From contig NC_081411.1 in NCBI RefSeq assembly GCF_030272615.1, positions 208,662,244 through 208,726,243 on the forward strand: DNA of 64,000 nt, read 5' to 3'. Source of the DNA: Cryptomeria japonica (lineage: Eukaryota; Streptophyta; Pinopsida; Cupressales; Cupressaceae). Numbering within the stretch: position 1 is the first letter of the stretch; each line of letters opens with the position of its first letter. A model generated the notes under the pieces. That model had not been told where the DNA came from and made no database searches. It saw only the letters and a list, made by a program, of their open reading frames with translations. This document shows, in pieces, positions 9,946 through 20,400 of the stretch. A program made the translations under genes and the position numbers.

Positions 9946-11240
9946 GCCCAGCAGCATGAACAAACACATTTTGACGCCAAAGTTTGAATTTAAAAGAAAA
10001 TATGTTAATTGTAAATCAAGTTGGCCACTTAGTGAAATGATATTAATTTTATTTAAGCCTTTAGAAGTCGGCCTATAACCAAAAGACACACCCCTTTCTT
10101 TAAAAGCCTATAAATGTTAAGTCGAAATCAATCATTTGATCAATTAAACAAAACAAATTTCTTCCTCAAAAGAGCAGAGCAGCGAATCCCATTAGCAAAG
10201 CCAGTGAAGAACATAACAAAACCAACGAATTTGATCAGGTGCAAGGCAAATTCATTCATCTACCTCCAACATCAGCGAAGTTCACAAGCATTATCAGACA
10301 TATTTTTGGATTAGGAGCATCAAATCAAGGTCAGAATTGTCCAAATCAGAGGTGAAGTGTAAGTGATCAGACCTAAAAGAGACAGTAAACTCAGGCCTGA
10401 GGATGTGAATCACAGTAAACATGACCAACATCATGCATTTTTAGCCCTTAAGTGATCATTTCCAGATTTTAGGAGGATCTTGAGAAGTTAACCTAATGCT
10501 TTAAATGATGTAATTAGAGATTAATTTCTGTTTTCTTCTTTCGCAGGTATGATTGTGAATACAAAGGAAGCATAAGGATGCAGGAGAAACAACAAAGACA
10601 TGTTCTACACACTCAAGGCAAGGAATTTTCTACATTCCAAGGCGAGTCAGCACCATCACAACTTCAAGGAAGACAAATTCAAGACATTCAAGGAAGATGC
10701 AAGAAGTTTCAAAGGATAACAAGAGGAATCTAAGCTCAAAAGAAAGGATTTCGCAACTATACCAAGGAATTGAAGTCAAAGACAAGAAATTTCAAGATCA
10801 AACATGATCAAGGAGGTCACAATAAACCAGGGATTCCACAACATGAGGTTGAAGATCATGAATAAGGAAGGATCAACCATCATCATCACATTGAGTGAAG
10901 TTGAGATGTTGAGTATCAAGAGATATTGCTCAACATTCCTTCATGACAATCTATTAAGTCTACAAGCAAACTGAGGTGTCATTCTAGTCATCATTTTGCC
11001 AATCAAGAGGTTCCACATTAGCATGTCTAGATGGAATGCACCCGACTCATCATATGGAGGCATGAACTTTGAGCTACCTACCCTCACATTTCATTGGCTC
11101 ACATTCTATATTGAACCCAAATGTTATTTTCTGATTGGCCAGAAGGAGTTTGTTGTAACAAACCCTAACTAAGGTTTTCATCTTAGAATCTCGGCCATTG
11201 ATATGGATTCAATCCAAGTCATTCATTTGTGAAAGGAGCA

Positions 11241-11250
11241 CTATAAAAGG
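11241..11250 (+). promoter_or_regulatory. Probable LTR TATA box
   Basis: CTATAAAAGG is followed by GTAAAGGTTAATAG-type sequence. The homologous position at 32013 has CTATATAAAG. Confidence 0.5.
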
Positions 11251-11551
11251 CTTCTCTCTCTCATTTGTAAAGGTTAATAGGAGGTTAATAGTGAATAGTA
11301 GATAGCAGCTAGAGTAGAGTAGGAGGAAAAGGCAGAAATTGTTGCCAAAGTTGTACATAAACTTACTTTTCATTGGAGTTATGGTGGAATGTGTTGTTTC
11401 TTTACAAGGGCATGGTTTTTTGTTGGATCTTCATGTTAGATGATGAATAATTAGATGAATGAAAGGATCTGCGAATGATTAATGATGAAATTCATGTATC
11501 CATACCACTAGTGATTTGGTGATTGTAAGTTTGCCTTGCGTGGTCAACGGG

Positions 11552-12051
11552 AATTTCCTCTATAAAGCACTGCTATCTGCCTCTAAACACAACTCAGCTG
11601 GTCGTGGGTATTCTTTGTATATGCTTTGTATCTATTGGGTCATGGGTGTTTGCAACTGCTGGGTTGCCCTCGGATTTTCTCCAACAAGGGTCTCTATTCT
11701 GATAATTTATTAGAAGTATACATATATTTAAAAATAAACAAAATTATAGAAGGCGAATTTTATCCGAATTTTTTTTCGAATTTTTCCCTTGTCGAATTTC
11801 ATCCGAATTTCATGTCTGTCGAATTCGAATTCGGATTCGAACCGTGTGACTTAGTCAATTCATATTTGTGAGGAGTAATCTTATAGCCTTTTTTTTCACC
11901 CTCCATGCTCAACAAAATTAGGAGGGCATGACTGTGAATATATGCTTGAACAATCAAAGAAGGTGATTGTTGGATCGTCAATTGGATTTGCAAGGAAAGG
12001 AAGCATTTCTTGCAGCTGGAACTAGTTGAGCAATCAAGTCAGATTTGAGAT
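11552..12051. other. Non-coding stretch with an AT-rich palindrome
   Basis: No gene is recognised. At 11735-11845 there are repeated CGAATTT and GAATTCGAATTCGG segments that are partly self-complementary. The sequence differs from the end of the homologous block at 32380, so a separate insertion or rearrangement is likely. Confidence 0.4.
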
Positions 12052-12429
12052 TTGCAGGATCACTTTATTCCAAAAAATCCCCCAAAAAGTGAAAAAGGAG
12101 AAAATCCAAAAAAAAAGAAAAAAAGAAAAAAAAAATCAGAAAATTCAAAAAAAGAAAAGAAAAAGATAAAGGTTTTTGGATGGAGCAGAAACAACATTGC
12201 CAAGATAAAGAAACAAGTTGATATTCCTCAACTTTGGTGGAGACTGAATGCACAACTTTACCCACAGAGATTGTCAAAATTTTCAAGACCAGAGTTATGT
12301 AGAATCCATGAGACAAATAATCATGATGAAATGCATTGCTTGATATACCTATCAAGGATGGAATCAGTAGTACAAGGAAAGATCTTCTTTTGGGATGTCC
12401 CCAAACCAGAAGCAAAAGAAGGCAATTAA
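12052..12429 (+). CDS. Unassigned 125-codon frame, Lys-rich start
   Basis: An open frame with an ATG at 12052. About residues 10-45 are nearly all Lys, Glu, Ser and Arg, from an A-rich low-complexity run. The remaining 80 residues are of mixed composition, with tryptophans in QLWWRL and FFWDV. It has no motif I know. It is followed 42 bases later by another long frame, and both sit in the retroelement block inserted at 8720. It could be the start of a degenerate gag-like gene or chance. There is no evidence of expression. Confidence 0.3.
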   Translation: MQDHFIPKNPPKSEKGENPKKKKKRKKKSENSKKEKKKIKVFGWSRNNIAKIKKQVDIPQLWWRLNAQLYPQRLSKFSRPELCRIHETNNHDEMHCLIYLSRMESVVQGKIFFWDVPKPEAKEGN

Positions 12430-12471
12430 TGTATTCCAGAAATCAATGATCCTCTTTCAGGATTCTTTGGG

Positions 12472-13161
12472 ATGATTGAAAATCAACTTGTCCTAAATGG
12501 TGAAATGCATTTAGAAAGCATATTGCTACCATTGTGGTGTAAGATTCACAATGCACCCCACTTCGAATTTACTTGCTCATTGTGTAAAATGGTCATCGAC
12601 CAAGTCATAGATCAGTTTGGAATGCAAGCCTTATCTAAGGAAGAGTGTATTGCGAATAGATCTTGGAGTGCACACCTTGCAGACGAATTTAGAAGAACAT
12701 ATGAACAAGGCATTGCTACATCACCCGATAGTGAAGAGAGCCAATTGCAAGCCGATAACACAAATCAACTTGATGATCAATGTATTGCAATGGATAGCTC
12801 TCCATACCTAGCACTTGAAGAAGAGTACAATGGAATGAAAGTTGGAGAAACAATTGAGAATGTTCAATTAGTGACAAGAGGTGATCAAAGTATTGAGCAA
12901 GCAATCGAGGAAGGAGGGGATTCATTCCTTGAGGAATTTTCATTCCTACAAAAGGAGATCCTTGAGAATGAAGTGCAAGAGATTTCAGACAGTCTTGGAA
13001 AGGAAGACAATCATATGGAGATATTGAACAAAGAATTGCAAGTTATCACAAGTGAGCCCAGGTATGAAGAACAATTCGAGGGGGCATTGAAAGACATTAT
13101 CATCATCATGCTATTCGAAGGGGTGCTGAAAGATATCATGGAGGAAGTACGAATAGAATAA
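12472..13161 (+). CDS. Unassigned acidic 229-codon frame, probably retroelement-derived
   Basis: This is the longest uninterrupted frame in the left part of the window outside the minisatellite and the integrase, starting at ATG 12472 and ending TAA at 13159. The product is acidic. Residues 20-60 contain a CKI...CSLC spacing that could suggest a metal site but fits no family I recognise. Residues 85-220 are Glu-rich and probably helical. A further short frame (PPETMLEDEIIVWK) continues near 13225-13263 in the same block. Its being open in such decayed surroundings is notable. A transposon accessory gene is the likeliest explanation. Confidence 0.4.
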   Translation: MIENQLVLNGEMHLESILLPLWCKIHNAPHFEFTCSLCKMVIDQVIDQFGMQALSKEECIANRSWSAHLADEFRRTYEQGIATSPDSEESQLQADNTNQLDDQCIAMDSSPYLALEEEYNGMKVGETIENVQLVTRGDQSIEQAIEEGGDSFLEEFSFLQKEILENEVQEISDSLGKEDNHMEILNKELQVITSEPRYEEQFEGALKDIIIIMLFEGVLKDIMEEVRIE

Positions 13162-13254
13162 CCGTCAAATGTTTTTCAAGACAAACAAGTTGCTGCAAGA
13201 GGCATGATTCATCATCAACTCCGTCCTCCCGAGACGATGCTTGAGGATGAAATT

Positions 13255-13887
13255 ATTGTTTGGAAATGATTTAGATTGAAAATTTGATTTAGGTCTAGCC
13301 TACTCCATACTCTTGCTTTCTTCATAGCTTCATGCAAGAATGGAGGATCAAATACTTTAATCCCACCCCTTAAATGGCTCCATGAGTGCCTCACTAAACA
13401 ATACCACAAATCTTCTATGTAATCCCTGAAACCATAAATGAGAGCCTTTGAAAATCTGCTATATATGCATCCACTGTACTGTATTGCTTCAGCTGTGCTA
13501 GCTCCCTACAATGCAAATCAAGATCCTTCTTAGCAAATCTTTCAATGAGTTTATTAGTAAACTCCTCATAAGCATTGATTGATCTATGACCCAAAGTGAT
13601 AAGGCCATGGTACCATCAATCATGTGCAACTCCATCCAAATGTAAAGTGGCAAACTTAATTGCCTCATCTTCAGCCATAGGTCCTGGAGCTAGGTAGTTA
13701 TCTAAATTCTGTACCCATGCTCTAGCTAGGTAGTTCAGCCTTCAAATCCGTTGCTTTGAGTGAACTCTCTACCTCTTATGATCTGCAAACCCCCACCCCT
13801 GCTGTAATTGTCATGTTTGACACCTCTCTTCCCAATATAGACTCTCCCTCGCCACTTCAGCTGCACTTTCTTTACCCACTTCCATGT
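13255..13887 (-). pseudogene. Chromovirus-like Gypsy gag
   Basis: On the minus strand a probable ATG at 13887 opens a gag N-terminus (MEVGKESAAEVARES). After frame breaks, the conserved retrotransposon gag domain follows (RAWVQNLDNYLAP, FATLHLDGVAHD*WY, ELAQLKQYSTVDAYI), then the FDPPFLHEAMKKAR segment near 13330. A TGA replaces the Trp codon in the middle of the domain. The zinc knuckle and protease expected next are missing; RT of the same type resumes at 8719. A weak tRNA-Met primer-site match lies upstream near 13895-13910. Confidence 0.8.
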
Positions 13888-14299
13888 GGTATTTTATACC
13901 AATTATATATATTTATTTATCAGAAAGAAACATGAAAGAAAGAATGGAAATTATGTCAAGGTAAGAAAAACCATGTCAATGGGTCTCAAAGAAAGTTACA
14001 ATAGATAAGTACTAGGCTAAGAAAGAAGAATTAAATGGGTTTTTAATGTATTCATCATTCTTTAATTATGCTAACATCAATGTAATGGAACTATAATCTT
14101 ATATGATATTTCTTCTGGTTGTCTGTCATCATGCAGGTATCATGTTAAATCTCCCGAGTTTACCTTATGCTGTTAGGTTTTATTAATAATTGTAGTTTGC
14201 ATGCATTGAATAATGAGTTATAACTCTGGGATTTAATAGGCTCTCTAATCTGCCATATTATACCATGTATGAGTCTAATTTTCTACACGCTTAATACAG
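13888..14299. other. TAF5 intron sequence with no recognised element
   Basis: AT-rich sequence between the gag remnant and the acceptor of exon A (AG at 14298-14299). I see no exon or repeat in it. It is probably the 3' part of an intron that extends left beyond the window, because the exon for WD40 blade 1 was not found. Confidence 0.5.
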
Positions 14300-14452
14300 G
14301 AGAAGTTGCTGATGGTCAAAATGAACACTCGGCAGGTTTAGATGTTGGAAAAAGATCTTACACATTATTGCAAGGTCATGCTGGACCTGTTTATGCAGCA
14401 AATTTCAGTCCTGAAGGGGAATACATTTTATCTGCATCGGCAGATAATACAG
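14300..14452 (+). CDS. TAF5: TAF5 exon A (linker and WD40 blade 2 start)
   Basis: The acceptor follows TTAATACAG and the donor is ACAG|GTTTTT. The exon encodes a variable linker, then the start of the blade with [13 protein letters not shown]. It ends one base into the Val codon completed by exon B. Confidence 0.92.
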
Positions 14453-17400
14453 GTTTTTGCATCTTAACATTGATTTATTTTGTTACACCATTTCTATAAC
14501 AATCAGAGTGTTTTGTGCTTTTCTGGACTTCAAAAAACTGGTGCTTTTTTTTGCTGATTTAATTGCTATTACAGTTCGATTATGGAGTTCCAAGCTGAAT
14601 GCAAATCTTGTCTGCTACAAAGGACACAATTATGCTGTATGGGATGTTCAGGTATCAAACTTAAAAAAAAATTATGCTTTTCATTTTCTCTTGCAGTTAT
14701 GGCAAAAATGAGATGGATGTTGATTGCAATTAAGAGTTAAGATAATTGTCCAATGTTCATCTTCTTGTCTTACTGGATGTTTCAGCTGCTGTGCTGTACT
14801 TATAGAATTTCTGGCATGACAAAGTAACTTGTAGACATTGTAAATTTCAATCAGGAAAAATGTGGTGTTGCAAATAGATATCCTCTCTTATACAACTACA
14901 TTATACATACTTTCGCAGTCTATGGTTCTCTCTTTGTTAGCATTGAAATTTGCACCTTTCAATGTGACACAAAATGGATCGGTGTGTACGTTATATAACC
15001 ATTCTTCAAATCAACAGGGGAAGCTGTTTGTGACAAGAATGAACCTAATCTGAAGATTCTGAACAATATATACTTGCTATTTACAATTTGTATAGGTGTG
15101 TTTTCTGTGGTGATTAACACATACCAAATGAAACTAAAGGTGTGTCTTTAAGTATGAATACAAATATACTTGGAATAAAAACTTATCTTTTTGGTTCTTA
15201 GGCTAGGGAAAAAGATTGACACACACTTCTGCTCAAGGCAAGATGTTTATATGCTTTTTGACACAAAATTATTTAAAACTTGAAAAAATGAAAGGTCTAC
15301 TCACCTTTGATGGCTAAATATTCTTTGTGCAACGTGTTCTAATCTGTTGGTGTAGGTCATACTTCACTGTAGCCCTCACCTTAAAAAATAAAATGAAGCA
15401 ACATTCTAGTCAAATTTGTCCTCAATGCAATTCTATAAATTGATGAACGGTGTATGGAATAACCATCCTAGTTTACAGATCACTATTTTGATATAGTTGT
15501 AGTCTTCAAACAAATATACTTATCCTTCATTGTGCGCTATCCATTTGAGGAGTGTAGATGGCTCATAATTAGGATAGTAAGGATTTTATACTACTGGTGG
15601 TGAAGTAGAATCTTTAGTTTCCGTGACAGTCATAGGAAATTTACATCCTTAGTTGCGTTGGTGGGGCTAGGTTGCTAGGTTGAGCTATTGTGAAGATGCT
15701 ATATGGTTTTATATGTGAAATTTTCAGAAGCATAATCTAGAACATTCTCAGAATTTTTCTCTGTAGAACATTTTTGAAGGTACTTTTTAATCACTCCCTC
15801 AAAATAAATAAATAAAGTAATTTATAATATTTGTCCTTTTAAAACACTTAAGTCACCTTTTTAAATTAAGCAAAATAAAGTCATTTTGAAAATTACTTTA
15901 TTTGACAACATTTTAAACATTTTTCCTTTGACTTTGACATTGGTGGATGCAGTTTAGTCCCGTGGGACACTATTTTGTAAGTGCTTCACATGATCGAACT
16001 GCCAGAGTTTGGTCAATGGACAGAATCCATCCTTTACGGATCATGGCAGGACATCTTTCCGATGTTGATGTAAGTTTAAACTTGTGGCCTTTTTGCGTTT
16101 TTATCCTTTCTAGTTGGTGTGTTATTTAAAATCTCAGTTGTCATTATCCTAATTTTCATTTCAAATTGCATTCTTTATTGATAGAGATTTATATTTCGTC
16201 ATGCTTTCTGGAATATTAGTACTGGATAAGAATGTTAATATGCCATATCATTACTACAATGGATGATACGGTAGATCATATGTGATGATCCGACCCAATT
16301 TTATTTGCCAATAACTTCCCAATTTTCAAGAGCTTGATACATAGATATTTTGTCAAACTTTTTGGATGCACTGAAATATGTAGAATTTCTGTTTGCAACT
16401 GCTGGGAAAGTTTTATTGAAAAATTTGGAACATAGTTTCATCACCCAAACTTATTCAACATTCATTGGTAAAGGAACTTTACGTCAAATAGTTGCCATAC
16501 ATTCAATATGTGTGGAAAAGAAAGAAATGCGAACAATACAATTTGCTGTTATGAATAACTGAGCAGATGTATATATTATTTTGTTTCCTGATCTCTTGAG
16601 GAATACGGAGGATCACACTCATGTTCAGCTGTTGCCCAGTCTCCCAACACGCAAGTATTATGATCCTCAAATGCTAAATGCTCCTTTCAGCTCAGCAATG
16701 TAAAATGTCTGTAAAGACTCATACGGCCCTTCTAATACTCCTATTAATCACTTGCAACCCAGATGCCTCTTCCGGGTATGGCAGCGACCAGCAGATAATG
16801 CCTCCAATCGCCTTAAAATTTCTCAAAATAGCATGCCCAGCACTATGTATTTGAATGCCCAACCATATTCAACTTAAGCCCAGCAATAATCAGTATTTGC
16901 ACCTAGCAATGGTTAATTTTCATGCCCAGCAATGGCCAATATTTGCACCTAGCAATGGAGGAAAACTGATGGCCAGCAACAAATCTTCAAACCATGCTGT
17001 CCCAATTCATTTCCTAGCATTCACCTTGGTTGACTTATGATCTATAATCAAAATAATACTCTTTTATCCAAAAATTGGAGAAACCATAATTTTTTATTTG
17101 CCTGCAAACCTTCAAAAACTTATCCTATCTTCAGTCATTTAGTACCTGCGTGAAACCTGTGTGATTCCACTTGCTAATTGGCTAGGGTAGATGTCTCACC
17201 ACCAAAACCAATTCCCTTAGGGTTTTTTGTCCTAGGGTTTACTCTCACAAAAAGCTTTCAATTTTCACAAAGAAAATTAAATCCAACATATGCAAATGAG
17301 CTTCCGAATCACCTGGTGTAATTTTTCTGTAGAACATTCCTGAAGGTACTTTTAATTACTCCCTTAAAATAAATAAATAAAGCACCTTTGTAAAGTAACT

Positions 17401-20400
17401 TTATAATATTTGCTCCTTTAAAACACTCAAGTCAGCTTTCTAAATTAAGCAAAATAAAGTCATTTGGAAAATTACTCTATTTGACAACTTTATTTAGTTG
17501 ATTAAATTATTTTCTAACAAAACCCAACATTAGGCTACAGGGGTTAAATAGGTTAAAAGAGACTCAGATTCAGGACTCAATGCGGACTCTGCAGCCCAAA
17601 ATAGGACTCAGATTCAGGACAGCTAAAAAGACTTATTTTTACAAAAAAATAATGCATTTAGAGAACATTAAAACCTAATTTGACTATTAATGTATCATAA
17701 TTCAAACATTACACACCATATGATCTTAAAACATTCCATATTAGAAATTTTATAATTCATACTCAATAACTAATGGGTGTTTGGGAGTGGAGACCCTAAT
17801 GGGGTTGAGGGGCAGTGGTGATAAGTTGCACAAGATGTTAGATGTGAGAAAAACCCAAGTAGAGAGCCAATAATTTTTTTGGATGATTGAAACTGGATGA
17901 GATTGAGCCAAAGCGAATGAGTTTTTTTTTTTGTGTTTTTAAGCTCTCAGCCACGCTTAGGCAAACTCAAGAGTTCTCCAAAATTGGTGAGTCCCATGCC
18001 AAACTTTTTGAGTCCTTGCCCAAAACTCTTGTGAGTTCTCGCTGAAACAAGGGTGGACTCACCGCACAAGTTTGCGGTGAGTTGATTTGGCCACCTTTAG
18101 GATTGGCAAGTCCCACAAGTTTTGGCGAGTACTCGCAAAGTCTGCAATCTATGCTTCTGACTACTCCATGGAAGGTGACATTACATCATATTTGAGAAAC
18201 GAAAACTGCCATGAATCGCCTAAACTCGGCGAGTTCGAGTCTGAGCCATGCTCGTTGAGTCTTTGGGACTCAGACTCGGACTCGTCCGAGTCTGGCGAGC
18301 AAACTCGCCAGACTCGTCGAGTTGGTAGATATAGAGCCTAAGACTGTAGCCATGGCAGAGGAGGAGCGAAGAGCATGAGCACAGATAGGAGATTCAGAGG
18401 TACATAGTGACATGGATGTTCTTGATGTTGGTGAGCATGGCATGGTGTCACGGGGAGCGGCTATGGTTGTTGAATCATCCAGGACAATATTTATATATCT
18501 ATGTTTGTTATTTCCTTCAGCTACAATTTGCATTTATGCTTATGTGATTGATGTGTACTTGTGTATGTAATCAAATGAGCCGAGTTTGATGATGTTATTG
18601 TGTGTTTAAGGTGTCTTCAATAAAGGCTGCCTGAAACAAGTTTTAAATCTTAGAAAATTTCTTGAGTTTTTCACTTTCCGGAGTCCAGCCGAGTCTGAAG
18701 CCGAGTCTGACTCCAAGTCCCGAGTCTGAGTCCGATTCGGCCTTGTCGAGTCCGAGCCGAGTCTGAGTCCCGTTTCTTTGCATCATATAGATGGAATTGT
18801 GGAACATGTTTTCCAATATGTTGAAATTTCTCCTTATCCAGTTGTGTTTTGTTGGATTAGCTTTGTGGTTTTTGTAATTATGAGATTTCAAAGATATACT
18901 TGCGCTAAATTTCTAGTTTGTTTGACTTGTTGACCATCCTTAATTTTGAGAAGAGATATAATGCATTGATTTCATATGTGGATATGTGACATAATTGAGT
19001 GCTTAGTTATAGGATTTTAGAAAACATTTAGGATCACATAATTGACTAGAGTTCTTTTAAAAAATGACAGCTATTGGGTTTTGCTTTCTAAAACTCTCGA
19101 CAATGTCTAGTTCAAGATGCTGTAAAAGTACATTGTAATTGCTGGATACTTAAAACATTATTGTATTTCAAGGGCCTAGTGTGTTAGCATATTACTATCC
19201 TATACTAAACTCATAGGTTATTGTTATCACAAAAGCTTTCACCCTTGCTGAGCTATCAACTCAGCGACCTTGTGAAACATGGAAACAACCCCGAAGTGTG
19301 GGACCTTGCGCAAGTGGGTTGAATCTTGGAGAAGGCCGACTTCCTTCTCAATCTAGGTGCAGGTGTCGAACCAACTCAACACTTCAAAACTTACTCCTAA
19401 GTCTACCCTAAAAACTTACAGAGGTAAAGGGAAGAGAGAATTGCTTGAAATAAAAAGAGGTGATGCACCAAGAAGAGATTGTTTCTCTCCCTACACGAAA
19501 TGACACAAAGAATCAACTGAAACACCTTGGAGATGCACAAACTTCAGTTGAATGAGTGACCCCAATGCATGTATGGAGGTTAGAATTCACTGAATGTCAA
19601 GAGGGGAGAAGGTTTCCCACAAGTCACACTCAGAAATAAGTTAACACAGCATAAATGAGAGAAGAGCCACAAAACATACACCTATGATGAAGGTAAGGAA
19701 ACATACACAACATACATAAGTTTGAAGAAAGACAAGAATGGTGATTTCAATTCATTATAAGGCCAATGGTCAAACTTACAGTTGCATAAATGCAAAAATA
19801 AATACAAGAGAAGTGAAAGAGCATAGAATAGCTCAAGCCAATAGGGAGAGAACCCTTTACAATGAGGCTTAACAACCTTTATATAGAAAAAAGGTTACAA
19901 GAGTGATCATGACCCCTGTATGTCAGTCTGGGAGTGTAGGGAAGTACATGCACTTGACCTCTGTACGTGCAAGCAACCTAGCCATACCCTGGAAAAGTAA
20001 CCCTGAGAAGGGTGGATTGACTGACCTTCCAAAGTCAGAGCATGCAGACATGACATAAGTTACCACAACAAGCATGGCCCTATACCTCTCTTGATGGAAA
20101 TCCTGCCAAAATCATTAAATGCACCCTTGTGGCTCCACAAAAGAAGGTACACAAGTCACAAAAGTCGTCGGAGCATTTAAAACATTGAGTGTTGATCATG
20201 CCATCCAGAAGTGTTGCCAGCCAGAAGGAGTCCATCTCCATTTAGAAACTTTGAACCGGCTTGAGACATGTCCATCTCCATTTAGAAACTTTTTTGCCAT
20301 GAGAACTTGGATGAATTTTTCAATGATTTTCCATTGCTTTTCATGTTTGGAGAGTTTTTTTTTATTTCGATTATAGGAACCTTGTTGCCATGACTTGAGT

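Larger units (their letters stand above)
8720..11551 (+). mobile_element. Large LTR-like block, plus orientation, inserted into the chromovirus remnant
   Basis: It starts TGTTGTGATG at 8720 with the conserved terminal hairpin (8743-8759) and carries a hairpin array at 9235-9945 and a TATA box at 11241. From about 11050 to 11551 it is clearly related to 31800-32380: the same order of the AACCCTAA, AGCCATTGAT, TATA, GTAAAGGTTAATAG and TTGTTGCCAA blocks. The match stops at about 11551. I infer a giant LTR or a non-autonomous large-LTR derivative. The insertion probably runs on to about 13254, where the chromovirus gag resumes, but no target duplication was recognised. Confidence 0.5.

Noticed and set aside
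11735-11845. AT-rich palindromic GAATTCGAATTCGG run as a regulatory site or origin
   Set aside because: Short, low-complexity and without any second copy or context to support a role.
1-14299. Search for the exon encoding TAF5 WD40 blade 1
   Set aside because: No segment with the expected WD40 pattern and splice sites was found on the plus strand, so I place it outside the window.
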